A stretch of 33,659 bases of DNA from Mesohalobacter salilacus (lineage in GTDB: Bacteria > Bacteroidota > Bacteroidia > Flavobacteriales > Flavobacteriaceae), in the NCBI GenBank assembly GCA_003931895.1, contig RRZV01000035.1, positions 1-33,659 of the forward strand, written 5' to 3'. A model generated the notes under the pieces. That model ran no database searches, was not told the DNA's origin, and saw only the letters and a program-made list of their open reading frames with translations. Numbering within the stretch: position 1 is the stretch's first letter; the number at the start of each line of letters is the position of its first letter. This document shows positions 22,651 to 30,942 of this stretch, in pieces. The position numbers were made by a program, and so were the translations under genes.

Positions 22651-24099
22651 ATGAAGACAATATTAAACTACATTGATGGCGAATTCTTGCCTTCGCATTC
22701 AAATGCCTTTTTGGAGAATATCAATCCTTCAACCGGTTATGTTTATGGTGAAATACCTCGAAGCAATACTTCCGACATAGATTTTGCTATTGACAAAGCT
22801 GAAATTGCCTTTAAGACTTGGTCAAATACTACTTTAGAAACTCGCTCTAAAACATTAATGCGAATTGCAGATTTGATAGATGAAAATCTTGATCAGTTGG
22901 CTATGGCAGAATCGAATGATAATGGCAAGCCTTTGCATCTAGCAAAATCAGTTGATATACCTCGTGCATCGGCTAATTTTAGATTTTTTGCTCACGCTTT
23001 AACTCAATTTTACAGCGAAAGTCACGAAAGTCAAGGCAAAAACACGATTAATTATACTTTGCGAAAAGCACTTGGCTTAGTAGGCTGTATTTCGCCGTGG
23101 AATTTGCCATTGTATTTGTTGACGTGGAAAATTGCTCCTGCCTTGGCTGCTGGAAATACTGTAATTGCTAAACCGAGCGAAGTTACACCTATGACGGCCT
23201 TTTTGCTTTGTAAAATTTGTGAAAAAGCAGGCTTACCCAATGGTGTTTTGAATATGATTCACGGTTTAGGGCCTGAAGCTGGACAAGCCATTGTGGAACA
23301 TCCTAAAATCAAAGCGATTTCCTTTACTGGCGGAACAAAAACAGGCGAAAACATAGCTAGAACAGCTGCACCAATGTTTAAAAAATTATCATTAGAACTC
23401 GGAGGTAAAAATCCGAATATCATTTTTGCGGATTGTGATTATGAAAAAATGATGCGTACAACTTTGAAATCTTCTTTTGCTAATCAAGGGCAAATTTGCT
23501 TATGTGGCTCTCGTATTTTTGTTGAAGACAAGCTCTATGAAAAATTTAAAACCGATTTTGTGAATCGAGTTAAAGCTTTGAAAATTGGACATCCTATTGA
23601 AGACAACACTGATTTAGGTGCAATAGTCTCGGAACCACATCTTAAAAAAATTAAAAGCTATATTGATAAAGCCAAAAAAGACCCAAAGATGAAAGTCTTA
23701 TGCGGGGGTGATTTGGCTAAAGTCAAAAAGTTTCCAAATGGATATTATTTAAATCCCTGTGTCATTGAAGTTCAAGATAACCAATGTCAACTCAATCAAG
23801 AAGAAATATTTGGCCCAGTGGTCAGTATGATGTCTTTCAAAACTGAAGAAGAAGTTTTAAAAATGGCAAATGACAGCGTTTATGGTCTTTCATCTACACT
23901 TTGGACTCAAAACCTGAACCGAAGTATGCGTATGAGTCAGGCTTTAGAAACAGGAATTGTTTGGGTAAACACTTGGCTCAATCGAGATTTAAGAACACCT
24001 TTTGGCGGAACTAAGCAATCTGGCGTAGGTCGTGAAGGTGGTTTTGAAGCTTTACGCTTTTTCACTGAACCGAAAAATGTTTGTATTGAGTATAGTTAG
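22651..24099 (+). CDS. NAD(P)-dependent aldehyde dehydrogenase
   Basis: This 482-residue enzyme oxidises an aldehyde to a carboxylate. The pieces seen are VGCISPWNLPLYLLTWKIAP with the oxyanion-hole Asn, SFTGGTKTGENIA for the cofactor, KLSLELGGKNPNIIFADCD with the general-base Glu, and FANQGQICLCGSRIFVE with the catalytic Cys. The C-terminal TPFGGTKQSGVGREGGFEAL is the standard signature. The overall pattern is like 2-hydroxymuconic or betaine-type aldehyde dehydrogenases. No pathway partners flank it except the nearby ene-reductase, so the substrate is open. The start ATG lies 58 nt after the palindromic element. Confidence 0.9.
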   Translation: MKTILNYIDGEFLPSHSNAFLENINPSTGYVYGEIPRSNTSDIDFAIDKAEIAFKTWSNTTLETRSKTLMRIADLIDENLDQLAMAESNDNGKPLHLAKSVDIPRASANFRFFAHALTQFYSESHESQGKNTINYTLRKALGLVGCISPWNLPLYLLTWKIAPALAAGNTVIAKPSEVTPMTAFLLCKICEKAGLPNGVLNMIHGLGPEAGQAIVEHPKIKAISFTGGTKTGENIARTAAPMFKKLSLELGGKNPNIIFADCDYEKMMRTTLKSSFANQGQICLCGSRIFVEDKLYEKFKTDFVNRVKALKIGHPIEDNTDLGAIVSEPHLKKIKSYIDKAKKDPKMKVLCGGDLAKVKKFPNGYYLNPCVIEVQDNQCQLNQEEIFGPVVSMMSFKTEEEVLKMANDSVYGLSSTLWTQNLNRSMRMSQALETGIVWVNTWLNRDLRTPFGGTKQSGVGREGGFEALRFFTEPKNVCIEYS

Positions 24100-24138
24100 T
24101 AGTTTGTAGTTGGTCGTTGAAAATAAAAAAATTAGATA

Positions 24139-24627
24139 GTGAAAGAACAGATTGAACAATTGCCATCAAAAGCTGCAGCTGAGCGACAATCTCATAAAGC
24201 TTTATTTAAAAAACTAAAACGCAAACCTCCAAAAAACTTGGATTATGTAATGCAAGAATTGCATGAGCAAACCTTTGAACGTATCAATTGTTTAGACTGT
24301 GCTAATTGTTGTAAAACCACAAGTCCTTTATTTACAGATCGCGATATTAAACGTATTTCTAAATTTTTAAAGCTCAAACCGCGTCAATTTGAGGATCAAT
24401 ATCTCAAAAAAGATGAAGATGGTGACATGGTTTTGCAGTCTTCACCTTGCCCCTTTTTATTTGAAGATAATAAATGTATGGTTTATGAAGTCCGTCCGAA
24501 AGCTTGTGCCGAGTATCCACATACGAATCGTAAAAAGTTTCATCAAATCACTGTTTTGACTTTAAAAAATATGAGTATTTGTCCTGCTGCTTTTGAAATT
24601 GTTGAGCAATTGAAAAATAAGTTATAA
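24139..24627 (+). CDS. YkgJ-family cysteine-cluster protein
   Basis: This 162-residue protein carries the cysteine pattern of the YkgJ/DUF3109-like Fe-S or zinc cluster family: CLDCANCCKT near residue 52, SSPCPFLFEDNKCMVYEVRP, and KACAEYPH. A last cysteine falls near the end (SICPAAFEIV). The N-terminus is basic and helical. The likely start is GTG at 24139. The family's role is unsettled; metal binding is supported by the cysteines. It lies 40 nt after the aldehyde dehydrogenase on the same strand. No partner gene indicates a pathway. Confidence 0.8.
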   Translation: MKEQIEQLPSKAAAERQSHKALFKKLKRKPPKNLDYVMQELHEQTFERINCLDCANCCKTTSPLFTDRDIKRISKFLKLKPRQFEDQYLKKDEDGDMVLQSSPCPFLFEDNKCMVYEVRPKACAEYPHTNRKKFHQITVLTLKNMSICPAAFEIVEQLKNKL

Positions 24628-24704
24628 GCTTTTAAAACAATCGGTTTTAATTGAATTAGAAATCATTAGTGATTTCAGATAACATTTATTTAATAAATAT
24701 TTAA

Positions 24705-24712
24705 TATATTTG
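24705..24712 (+). promoter_or_regulatory. -7 box of the secreted protease gene
   Basis: TATATTTG matches TAnnTTTG exactly, 23 nt before the ATG at 24736. A short inverted repeat, ATTTATT and AATAAAT with one base between, lies just upstream (about 24684-24698) near the expected -33 position and might bind a regulator. Confidence 0.4.
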
Positions 24713-24735
24713 AAATTATCTATATATAATTATTT

Positions 24736-26199
24736 ATGAATAAAGTTACTATATTTTTATTGCTGACATTTTTCTTTTATACACTTTTTTCACTATCTCA
24801 GGGATTTGTTAATAATCCTGTTTTAGGAACTCAAGAGGTAGCCGTTGTACCGTTTGATTATCTTCAAGATGGCAATGAGCAAAGTTTGACAGATATAGAT
24901 AATGGTTTTTTCACTAGTTCATTTTCTATTAAAAGTTTTATCGAAGAAATTTCTTATGGCAAAGCTTCATTAAATGGCATAGTTTATCCCTATAGGACTA
25001 ATCAACCACCACTTTTTGGGACGGGTTACACAAATTGTTATCCTTTAGACCAAGATATAGTAAATCAACCAGATGTGGATTATAGCATAATAGATGGTAT
25101 AGTCCTTTTGGTGCATTCAAATACTACTGGCTGTGGAGCTGGTGTGAGTTCATTTGAAAAACTTCCGTTTACAACCATTGACGGAGATTTCAATTTTAGA
25201 AGAAGTGGATTTAGAACCAGTTTTTATTTTCCACACGACTTTTCTAAAATAACGAGCAGCACGGTTGCTCATGAAATTATTCACAGTTTTGGTGTTCCAT
25301 ACCATTCCAATGCCTACATAAAAAGCAATGGTCAATGGACTCTACAAGGTTATGGCAATTTGTTCGATATAATGGGGCTGCGATCACAAGCTTCTCATCC
25401 CTGTAGTTTGGTAAAGCAACAGAAAGGTTGGCTTACAGACAATGAAATAGAAAATGTGTCTACTACTGGAACCTATAGAATACATGCCCTTGAAAAGACA
25501 TTACCAGGTCAAACACAATCTATCGTCATAGATTTACCCAACGATTTAGACATTCAGCCTAATGACCCTACCATATTTAGCAAGTTGTATTTAGAATATA
25601 GAGGATTGACAGGTTTTGATTCACGAACTAACCGAAATGTTCCCCTGTCTGACGGAACAATGCATACCATTCAAGATCCACATGGTCTTTTAATTATTGG
25701 AGCAGATTGCCAAACTAATAATGACTATTGTGTACCCGTATTAGTAGACACACATCCCGAACCTATGGGTAATATCGGAACCAATTATGAACCCCACGAA
25801 GCTAGTGATGCACAATTAAACCTAGACGAAACCTATTTTGTAGGAAATAACAGCATATCCATAGAAGTCGTTAATGTAGTTGAAGGCGACTATATAGATG
25901 TTTTTATCGATTTCTCTACGCTTTCTACAAATGAAAATTCAGAGTTGGGTCAATTAAATATTTACCCCAATCCTGCATCAGATAAAGTCACAATAGCTAA
26001 TCCTCTAAACACTTCACTTGAAGAAATCAGCATTTATGACTTATCGGGTAAAAAAATTAAAACCATAACACGAGAAGCTTTTGATAGCTCCTTATCTCAA
26101 ATTAGTGTTGATGTCAGTGATATGACAAATGGCACTTATTTAATTCAAATCAACTCCAAAGAGCATTCGACCACAAAAAAGCTTGTGATATCTCAATAA
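24736..26199 (+). CDS. Secreted zinc metalloprotease with T9SS sorting domain
   Basis: This 487-residue protein starts with a signal peptide (KVTIFLLLTFFFYTLFSLSQ). The protease part has VAHEIIHSFGVPYHSNAY near residues 178-192, giving the zinc ligands HEIIH and a further His after GVPY. A FDIMGL methionine-turn-like motif follows about 25 residues later. The spacing of the third His is one residue longer than in the classical metzincin HExxHxxGxxH. The last 75 or so residues form a type A T9SS domain (LNIYPNPASDKVTI, ISIYDLSGKKI, ending TTKKLVISQ), so it should be exported through T9SS. Substrates are unknown; extracellular protein digestion is likely. It stands in its own transcription unit. 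Confidence 0.85.
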   Translation: MNKVTIFLLLTFFFYTLFSLSQGFVNNPVLGTQEVAVVPFDYLQDGNEQSLTDIDNGFFTSSFSIKSFIEEISYGKASLNGIVYPYRTNQPPLFGTGYTNCYPLDQDIVNQPDVDYSIIDGIVLLVHSNTTGCGAGVSSFEKLPFTTIDGDFNFRRSGFRTSFYFPHDFSKITSSTVAHEIIHSFGVPYHSNAYIKSNGQWTLQGYGNLFDIMGLRSQASHPCSLVKQQKGWLTDNEIENVSTTGTYRIHALEKTLPGQTQSIVIDLPNDLDIQPNDPTIFSKLYLEYRGLTGFDSRTNRNVPLSDGTMHTIQDPHGLLIIGADCQTNNDYCVPVLVDTHPEPMGNIGTNYEPHEASDAQLNLDETYFVGNNSISIEVVNVVEGDYIDVFIDFSTLSTNENSELGQLNIYPNPASDKVTIANPLNTSLEEISIYDLSGKKIKTITREAFDSSLSQISVDVSDMTNGTYLIQINSKEHSTTKKLVISQ

Positions 26200-26217
26200 T
26201 TTATTTTGATTTTTATA

Positions 26218-26250
26218 TCGAACTCTAATTACTATAAAACGAGAGTTCGA
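26218..26250. terminator. Inverted repeat between convergent genes
   Basis: TCGAACTCT (26218-26226) pairs perfectly with AGAGTTCGA (26242-26250) around a 15-nt loop. It lies between the ends of the protease gene (plus) and the alcohol dehydrogenase gene (minus), where a shared terminator is expected. T tracts precede rather than follow the stem in both directions, so Rho-independent function is not certain. Confidence 0.45.
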
Positions 26251-26274
26251 CTCAAAAAATTTAATTCAAACAAA

Positions 26275-27279
26275 TTAATTTTTTAACACCACTCTAAAGC
26301 GCGCTTTACCCTGCTCTAAGTGCTTTATGGCATCGTTGATTTTATCCATAGGAAATTCTTCAACATCGGGATAAATATCATGTCTAACGCAAAACTCAAG
26401 CATGGTTTTGGTTAAAGCCGGGCTTCCAATTGGGCTTCCACCAACTGATTTTTCACCCATGATCAAACTAAAGGCTGGAATCTCCATAGGTTCTAAAACT
26501 GCACCTACGGTGTGAAATTTGCCTTTTGGTGCCAAAGCTGTTAAGTAAGCATTCCAATCTAATGACACATTTGTCGTATTTAATATGAAATCTAATTGAC
26601 CAGCAATACTTTCTAATTCATCTGAAGATTTTGAATTCACGACTTTTGTAGCGCCCATTTTCAAAATATCGTCTTTCTTTTCGGGACTTGAACTAAATGC
26701 AACAACTTCGCAACCCCAGTGTTTTAAAAACTTAAGCGCCATATGACCTAAACCACCTATACCAATCACTCCTACTTTATCTGTGGGTTTTACGTCAGCT
26801 AGAATAATTGGGTTAAAAACCGTAATGCCACCGCACAATAAAGGTCCGGCTTTGCTCCTATCGATGCCTTTTGGTAAAGGAATAGCCCATGACCAGTGTC
26901 CCCGAACTTTATCGGCAAACCCACCATTTCTACCAATAATAGTAGATTCTGCTTCAGCACAAAGATGATGGTCACCTTCCATACATTGTGTGCAACTCAT
27001 ACAAGAGCTAGACATCCAGCCCAAACCGACTTTATCGCCTATTTTTAAATTTTTGACTGCGTCACCAGTTGCAATCACTTCGCCAATAACTTCATGACCT
27101 GGTACGAAAGGGTATTCAGACAAGCCCCAATCGTTATTAATCATACTTAAATCGGAGTGGCACAATCCACAATACTCTACTTTAATATCAACTTGTTCAG
27201 CACCAATTTCATCAAGTTCATAAGTATAAGGTGTTAGTTCTGACTTAGGTTCTTTTGCAGCGTAAGCGTTTACTTTCAT
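26275..27279 (-). CDS. Zinc-dependent alcohol dehydrogenase (YahK/CAD type)
   Basis: This 334-residue medium-chain dehydrogenase has the catalytic zinc site in EYCGLCHSDLSMI and PFVPGHEVIGEVI, the structural zinc cysteines in SSSCMSCTQCMEGDHHLC, and the cofactor motif GVIGIGGLGHMALKFL. Sequence style resembles NADPH-preferring cinnamyl-alcohol or YahK-like aldehyde reductases, which reduce varied aldehydes. The structural lobe keeps its four cysteines. The gene is transcribed alone, convergent with the protease and divergent from the HipB-like gene. It may clear aldehydes, which would fit with the ene-reductase and aldehyde dehydrogenase nearby, but no operon links them. Confidence 0.9.
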   Translation of the reverse strand: MKVNAYAAKEPKSELTPYTYELDEIGAEQVDIKVEYCGLCHSDLSMINNDWGLSEYPFVPGHEVIGEVIATGDAVKNLKIGDKVGLGWMSSSCMSCTQCMEGDHHLCAEAESTIIGRNGGFADKVRGHWSWAIPLPKGIDRSKAGPLLCGGITVFNPIILADVKPTDKVGVIGIGGLGHMALKFLKHWGCEVVAFSSSPEKKDDILKMGATKVVNSKSSDELESIAGQLDFILNTTNVSLDWNAYLTALAPKGKFHTVGAVLEPMEIPAFSLIMGEKSVGGSPIGSPALTKTMLEFCVRHDIYPDVEEFPMDKINDAIKHLEQGKARFRVVLKN

Positions 27280-27562
27280 AGGTTTTATTTAAATTAATTT
27301 TTAGTTTTTATATATTTTGAATAATCTTTTACAGTTGTAATTTAAGTAAAATTATTTGATTTGAGCTTGAAATATTAATACGATTTTTGAGGAAAATATC
27401 TCACTTCAGTAGGATCTATTATTAGAGATTTTGTCTTTAAAACAAAAGCGATTAAAAAGTAATTTTATTATTATAAATGGGTTATAAAAACCGTTAAGTA
27501 GTGAAGAATAGATTCACAACTTAAAAGTATCCCGAATCGGCTTTTTATTTTTTTAATACCGA
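27280..27562. other. Divergent intergenic region, alcohol dehydrogenase to HipB-like gene
   Basis: No gene is seen. The DNA is strongly AT-rich. A weak CCGA/TCGG hairpin followed by a T-rich stretch lies near 27531-27556. The plus-side operator and promoter of the HipB-like gene begin at its right end. A clear -7 box for the alcohol dehydrogenase was not found. Confidence 0.35.
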
Positions 27563-27613
27563 ATGTTGTTTATTATCATCATTAGTGTTATATTTGTTGA
27601 AAATAAACAACAT
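27563..27613. promoter_or_regulatory. 12-bp inverted repeat framing the hipB promoter (operator)
   Basis: ATGTTGTTTATT (27563-27574) and AATAAACAACAT (27602-27613) are perfect complements separated by 27 nt. The left arm covers the -33 region and the right arm covers the expected transcription start and touches the ATG at 27614. This is a natural arrangement for autoregulation by the HipB-like protein, possibly as a looped or paired dimer complex. Confidence 0.6.
27565..27596 (+). promoter_or_regulatory. Promoter of the hipBA-like operon
   Basis: TATATTTG at 27589-27596 is a perfect -7 box. GTTG at 27565-27568 matches three of four bases of the -33 box at a spacing of 20 nt. Transcription should start near 27603, a few bases before the ATG at 27614. 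Confidence 0.5.
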
Positions 27614-27901
27614 ATGAAGACGAAAAGAAATATTGTGTTTCCAAAACATCAGGAGATGTTGGAACGAGTAGGTGAAAACATTAAATTAGCCCGTAAGCGC
27701 AGAAAACTCACTACAATTCAGGTGTCTGAACGGGCTAACATAGACCGATCAACCTTATATAAAATTGAAAAAGGCACTTCTAATGTTTCTATCGGGTCTT
27801 ATTTTAATGTTTTGAGAGTATTAGGTTTACAAAACGATATTTTAAAACTGGCAGCGGATGATGAATTTGGAAGGAAATTACAAGATATTGAGATGCTTTA
27901 A
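27614..27901 (+). CDS. HipB-like XRE-family antitoxin / repressor
   Basis: An open frame allows a start at 27563, but the ATG at 27614 is better: the earlier start lies in the operator and promoter, and the first 17 residues would be an unlikely hydrophobic run. From 27614 the protein has 95 residues with a central helix-turn-helix, VGENIKLARKRRKLTTIQV then SERANIDRSTLYKIEKGTSN. The tail ends GRKLQDIEML. HipB-type proteins bind their own operator and hold the HipA kinase inactive. hipA follows after 22 nt. The exact family placement is by context, since XRE domains are common. Confidence 0.8.
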   Translation: MKTKRNIVFPKHQEMLERVGENIKLARKRRKLTTIQVSERANIDRSTLYKIEKGTSNVSIGSYFNVLRVLGLQNDILKLAADDEFGRKLQDIEML

Positions 27902-27923
27902 AAAATTATAAACTCCAAAATTC

Positions 27924-29174
27924 ATGAAACGCAAAAAACTCAATATATATGTGTTTGCCCACTGGAAACCTATGGAAGAGCCTCAGCTAGTTGGAACCCT
28001 AACCGCAATTTATGCTAAAGGAAAAAAAGCATTTAGCTTTGAATACACTAAAGAATGGCTAAAATCTAAACATCAAATATTACTGGACCCTGATATTCAG
28101 TTTTTTTCAGGACCACAGTTTCCAAATAACAAAGAGAATTTTGGTGTGTTTTTAGATAGTATGCCAGATACATGGGGCAAAACACTTATGAAAAGAAGAG
28201 CGGCTCTTGAGGCAGCTCGTCAAAATCAAAATCCAAAAACGCTTTATGAAGTTGATTACTTATTAGGGGTTTATGATGAGAGCAGAATGGGCGCATTGCG
28301 TTTTAAAACAGATCTTAATGGTCCTTTTTTGGATGACGATCATAAAAACCCAACACCGCCCTGGTCATCTATTCGAGAACTTCAACTTGCAGCAGAACAA
28401 TTTGAAAATGATGGGCAAAGTGAAGCAACAAATCAATGGCTGGCAATTTTAACAGCTCCGGGTTCATCTCTTGGAGGAGCCAGACCTAAAGCTAACATCA
28501 GAGATTTTGATAACAATTTATGGATAGCTAAGTTCCCGGCAAAGAACGATACCACTGATAAAGCCGCATGGGAATATTTAGCTTATAAACTCGCTATTCA
28601 GGCAGGTGTTGAAATGTCTGAGTGTAAAATTCAAAAAGTGATAGGTCCTTACAATACTTTTTTCACCAAACGTTTTGACCGGGATAAAGAAAAACGAATT
28701 CATTTTGTATCGGCCATGACCATGACCGGGAATAATGAAAATACCATAAGAGATAACCCATCCTCATACCTGGAAATCGCAGAATTTATTCAAAATTATG
28801 GAATTAACGTAGAAGAAAACTTAAAACAACTTTGGCGGCGTATCATTTTTAATATTGCTATTTCCAATACTGATGATCATTTGAGGAACCACGGATTTAT
28901 AATTACCCATAATGGCTGGGAGCTGTCTCCAGCATATGACCTCAACCCTTCTATAGACAAAGATGGTCTGGCGCTAAATATCGATATGGATAACAATGCT
29001 TTAGATTATGAGTTAGCAAAACGCGTGGGAAAATATTTTCGGTTAAATAAAAATCAAATGATTCAAATTATAGAAGAAGTCCTCAGCGCTGTTAGTTCCT
29101 GGGACAGAGTTGCTCAACAAATAGGTATCCCTCAAAAAGAAATAGAGTTGATGAATAAAGCCTTTAATGTTTAA
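27924..29174 (+). CDS. HipA-like serine/threonine kinase (toxin-like)
   Basis: This 416-residue kinase of the HipA family phosphorylates a protein target; in the E. coli prototype the target is glutamyl-tRNA synthetase, which leads to growth arrest. An N-terminal beta-rich domain is followed by the kinase core. GSSLGGARPKANI is the nucleotide-binding glycine-rich loop, LWIAKFPA carries the conserved lysine, FFTKRFDRD follows, NTDDHLRNHGF holds the catalytic aspartate, and WELSPAYDLNPS is the metal-binding segment. All key residues appear intact. It is paired with the upstream XRE gene, forming a type II toxin-antitoxin-like unit. Target and phenotype in this organism are unknown. Confidence 0.85.
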   Translation: MKRKKLNIYVFAHWKPMEEPQLVGTLTAIYAKGKKAFSFEYTKEWLKSKHQILLDPDIQFFSGPQFPNNKENFGVFLDSMPDTWGKTLMKRRAALEAARQNQNPKTLYEVDYLLGVYDESRMGALRFKTDLNGPFLDDDHKNPTPPWSSIRELQLAAEQFENDGQSEATNQWLAILTAPGSSLGGARPKANIRDFDNNLWIAKFPAKNDTTDKAAWEYLAYKLAIQAGVEMSECKIQKVIGPYNTFFTKRFDRDKEKRIHFVSAMTMTGNNENTIRDNPSSYLEIAEFIQNYGINVEENLKQLWRRIIFNIAISNTDDHLRNHGFIITHNGWELSPAYDLNPSIDKDGLALNIDMDNNALDYELAKRVGKYFRLNKNQMIQIIEEVLSAVSSWDRVAQQIGIPQKEIELMNKAFNV

Positions 29175-29241
29175 CCCAAGTCATGCAATAAGAGGCGAAA
29201 AATAAGCCGAATTACCTGCCGGTGGGCTTGCATAGTTGGTT

Positions 29242-29895
29242 TTATACAGACGATAAATATCTGTATTTGTTAAAACCCGATATAGAAAACAACCAACTCA
29301 ACTGGTTTTTTTGAGATTTTAAAACAACGTGATGAGGTTTAATTGAAATATTATTCCAGAGCTGTTGCCCAAGATAAAAAGGTCTAAAACTATCGTAGTG
29401 TTGTTTAGCGTGAAGATCAAAATCCAGAACTTTTTCTTTATAAATATTAACCACTAAAAAGTAAAACTTAATATCAAGACCATTCAAATGTTTAAATAAT
29501 CTTTTGATTAATTCAGGTTTGAAGTTTTCACTATTGACAATAATAAAGTAAATATCTATAGATATCTTTTTATAATTAATATCCTCGGAGTCATTAATAA
29601 CAAATCTGCTTGGGTTTTCAACTATATTATTTTTACAGATATAGTTATAAATTGAAGCCTTTACATTGTGTTGCTCTACAACCAGTATTTTTTTAGATTT
29701 TACAATTTGACTGAACCATATCGCTGTTCGAATTGGTGCATGTCCTGCTTGTCCAGTGAGGAGCTGAATGGTATTAGATTTAAAATAATTGAGGATATTC
29801 TCTTTTTCCAAACCAACCGAAAAGCAACTCAAAAACAATTGAAAGTCTTGATGAATTACTTTGTCCAGGCTTAAATTATTGGTGTTTTTATTCAT
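29242..29895 (-). CDS. Uncharacterised protein (217 aa)
   Basis: I do not recognise this protein. It has 217 residues, is rich in Ile, Lys, Phe and Asn, and has no signal peptide. A glycine-containing turn TGQAGHAPIRTAI near residue 47 is followed by KKILVVEQHNVKASIYNYI, an alternating beta-alpha pattern with an acidic residue at the strand end. This could be a degenerate Rossmann-like fold such as a class I methyltransferase, but no decisive motif is present. It converges on hipA and is divergent from the WYL regulator across a 120-nt gap. The ORF has no frameshift, which favours a real gene over a chance frame. Confidence 0.5.
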   Translation of the reverse strand: MNKNTNNLSLDKVIHQDFQLFLSCFSVGLEKENILNYFKSNTIQLLTGQAGHAPIRTAIWFSQIVKSKKILVVEQHNVKASIYNYICKNNIVENPSRFVINDSEDINYKKISIDIYFIIVNSENFKPELIKRLFKHLNGLDIKFYFLVVNIYKEKVLDFDLHAKQHYDSFRPFYLGQQLWNNISIKPHHVVLKSQKNQLSWLFSISGFNKYRYLSSV

Positions 29896-30015
29896 AACTA
29901 AAGGATTTGGGCAAACTTAATTAGAGCCGCAGCCAAAAGTTGTCATTAGAAAAAATAATAACAACGTCATATTTTGTCGTAGTCTATATTTACTTTTACA
30001 TAAAATTTATAAAGC

Positions 30016-30915
30016 ATGGCAAAAACAGAAACCATAATACGTTACAATCTGATTATAAAAAAATTGCGACGAAAATCATGTGATTTTGATGAAATTGCTG
30101 ACTATTTGGCTTTAGAGTCAGAACTTCAAGGTTTAGACCTCCAGGTTTCAAAGCGCACTTTTCAGCGAGATCTTAAAGCTATTTATACGATTTACAATAT
30201 TGATATTCAGTTTGACTTTTCTAAAAGAGTATATTTTATTGATTTTGAACACCAGCCTGAACTCAACAACCGTTTACTTGAAGCTTTTGACATGTTCAAC
30301 GCTTTGAGCATTTCTGAAAGACTCTCTAAAAATATTCAATTTGAACAAAGACAAGCTCAAGGCACTCAATATTTACATGATTTTCTGAATGCCATAAAAA
30401 ATAAAGTTATCATTGAATTTGACCATCAAAAATTTTGGGATATCACACCAGAAACAAGAAAGGTTAAACCCCTTGCACTTAAAGAGTTTAAAAGTAGGTG
30501 GTATGTCATAGCTAAAGACACTAAAGATGATAAAATTAAAAGTTTTGGTTTGGATCGTATCACCAATCCAAAATCTACAAATCAAAAATTTGAGAAACCT
30601 GAAAATTTTGATGTCAACGCTTACTACAAAAATTCTTTTGGGATCACAGGTAGCAACGGTCGTAAGCCTGAAGAAATCATTTTGTCTTTTTATGAATACC
30701 AAGGTAAATATATTAAAACACTACCACTTCATCACTCACAAAAAATTATCAGCGACAATTCAGAGGAATTAATTGTCAAGCTAAAACTCATTATTACTTA
30801 CGATTTTATTATGGAGTTAATGTCTATGGGTGAAAATGTAAAAGTTATCAAACCTCAATCCTTGATTGAAATCCTAAAAACAAAAGCGCAAAAGATTTTA
30901 AACCACTATAATTAA
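30016..30915 (+). CDS. WYL-domain transcriptional regulator
   Basis: This 299-residue regulator has an N-terminal winged-helix-like DNA-binding region (RYNLIIKKLRRKSCDFDEIA and LQVSKRTFQRDLKAIYTIY). A WYL domain follows, with RKVKPLALKEFKSRWYVIAK and KIKSFGLDRITNP. The RWYVIAK block supplies the characteristic W-Y-hydrophobic triplet, and a C-terminal WCX-like part ends the protein. WYL regulators often sense nucleic acids or nucleotides and are frequent next to defence or DNA-repair genes. It lies 27 nt before the AAA+/M41 gene on the same strand and probably controls it. No ligand can be read from the sequence. Confidence 0.85.
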   Translation: MAKTETIIRYNLIIKKLRRKSCDFDEIADYLALESELQGLDLQVSKRTFQRDLKAIYTIYNIDIQFDFSKRVYFIDFEHQPELNNRLLEAFDMFNALSISERLSKNIQFEQRQAQGTQYLHDFLNAIKNKVIIEFDHQKFWDITPETRKVKPLALKEFKSRWYVIAKDTKDDKIKSFGLDRITNPKSTNQKFEKPENFDVNAYYKNSFGITGSNGRKPEEIILSFYEYQGKYIKTLPLHHSQKIISDNSEELIVKLKLIITYDFIMELMSMGENVKVIKPQSLIEILKTKAQKILNHYN

Positions 30916-30942
30916 AAATAACCACACAAAAAACAGATACTT

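Noticed and set aside
22491-22676. A 61-codon frame crossing the palindromic element.
   Set aside because: It runs through the stems of the structured element and into the next gene's start in another frame. It resembles no protein and has no promoter.
27563-27613. Upstream 17-residue extension of the HipB-like protein.
   Set aside because: It lies inside the operator and promoter region; the ATG at 27614 directly after the inverted repeat is the more natural start.
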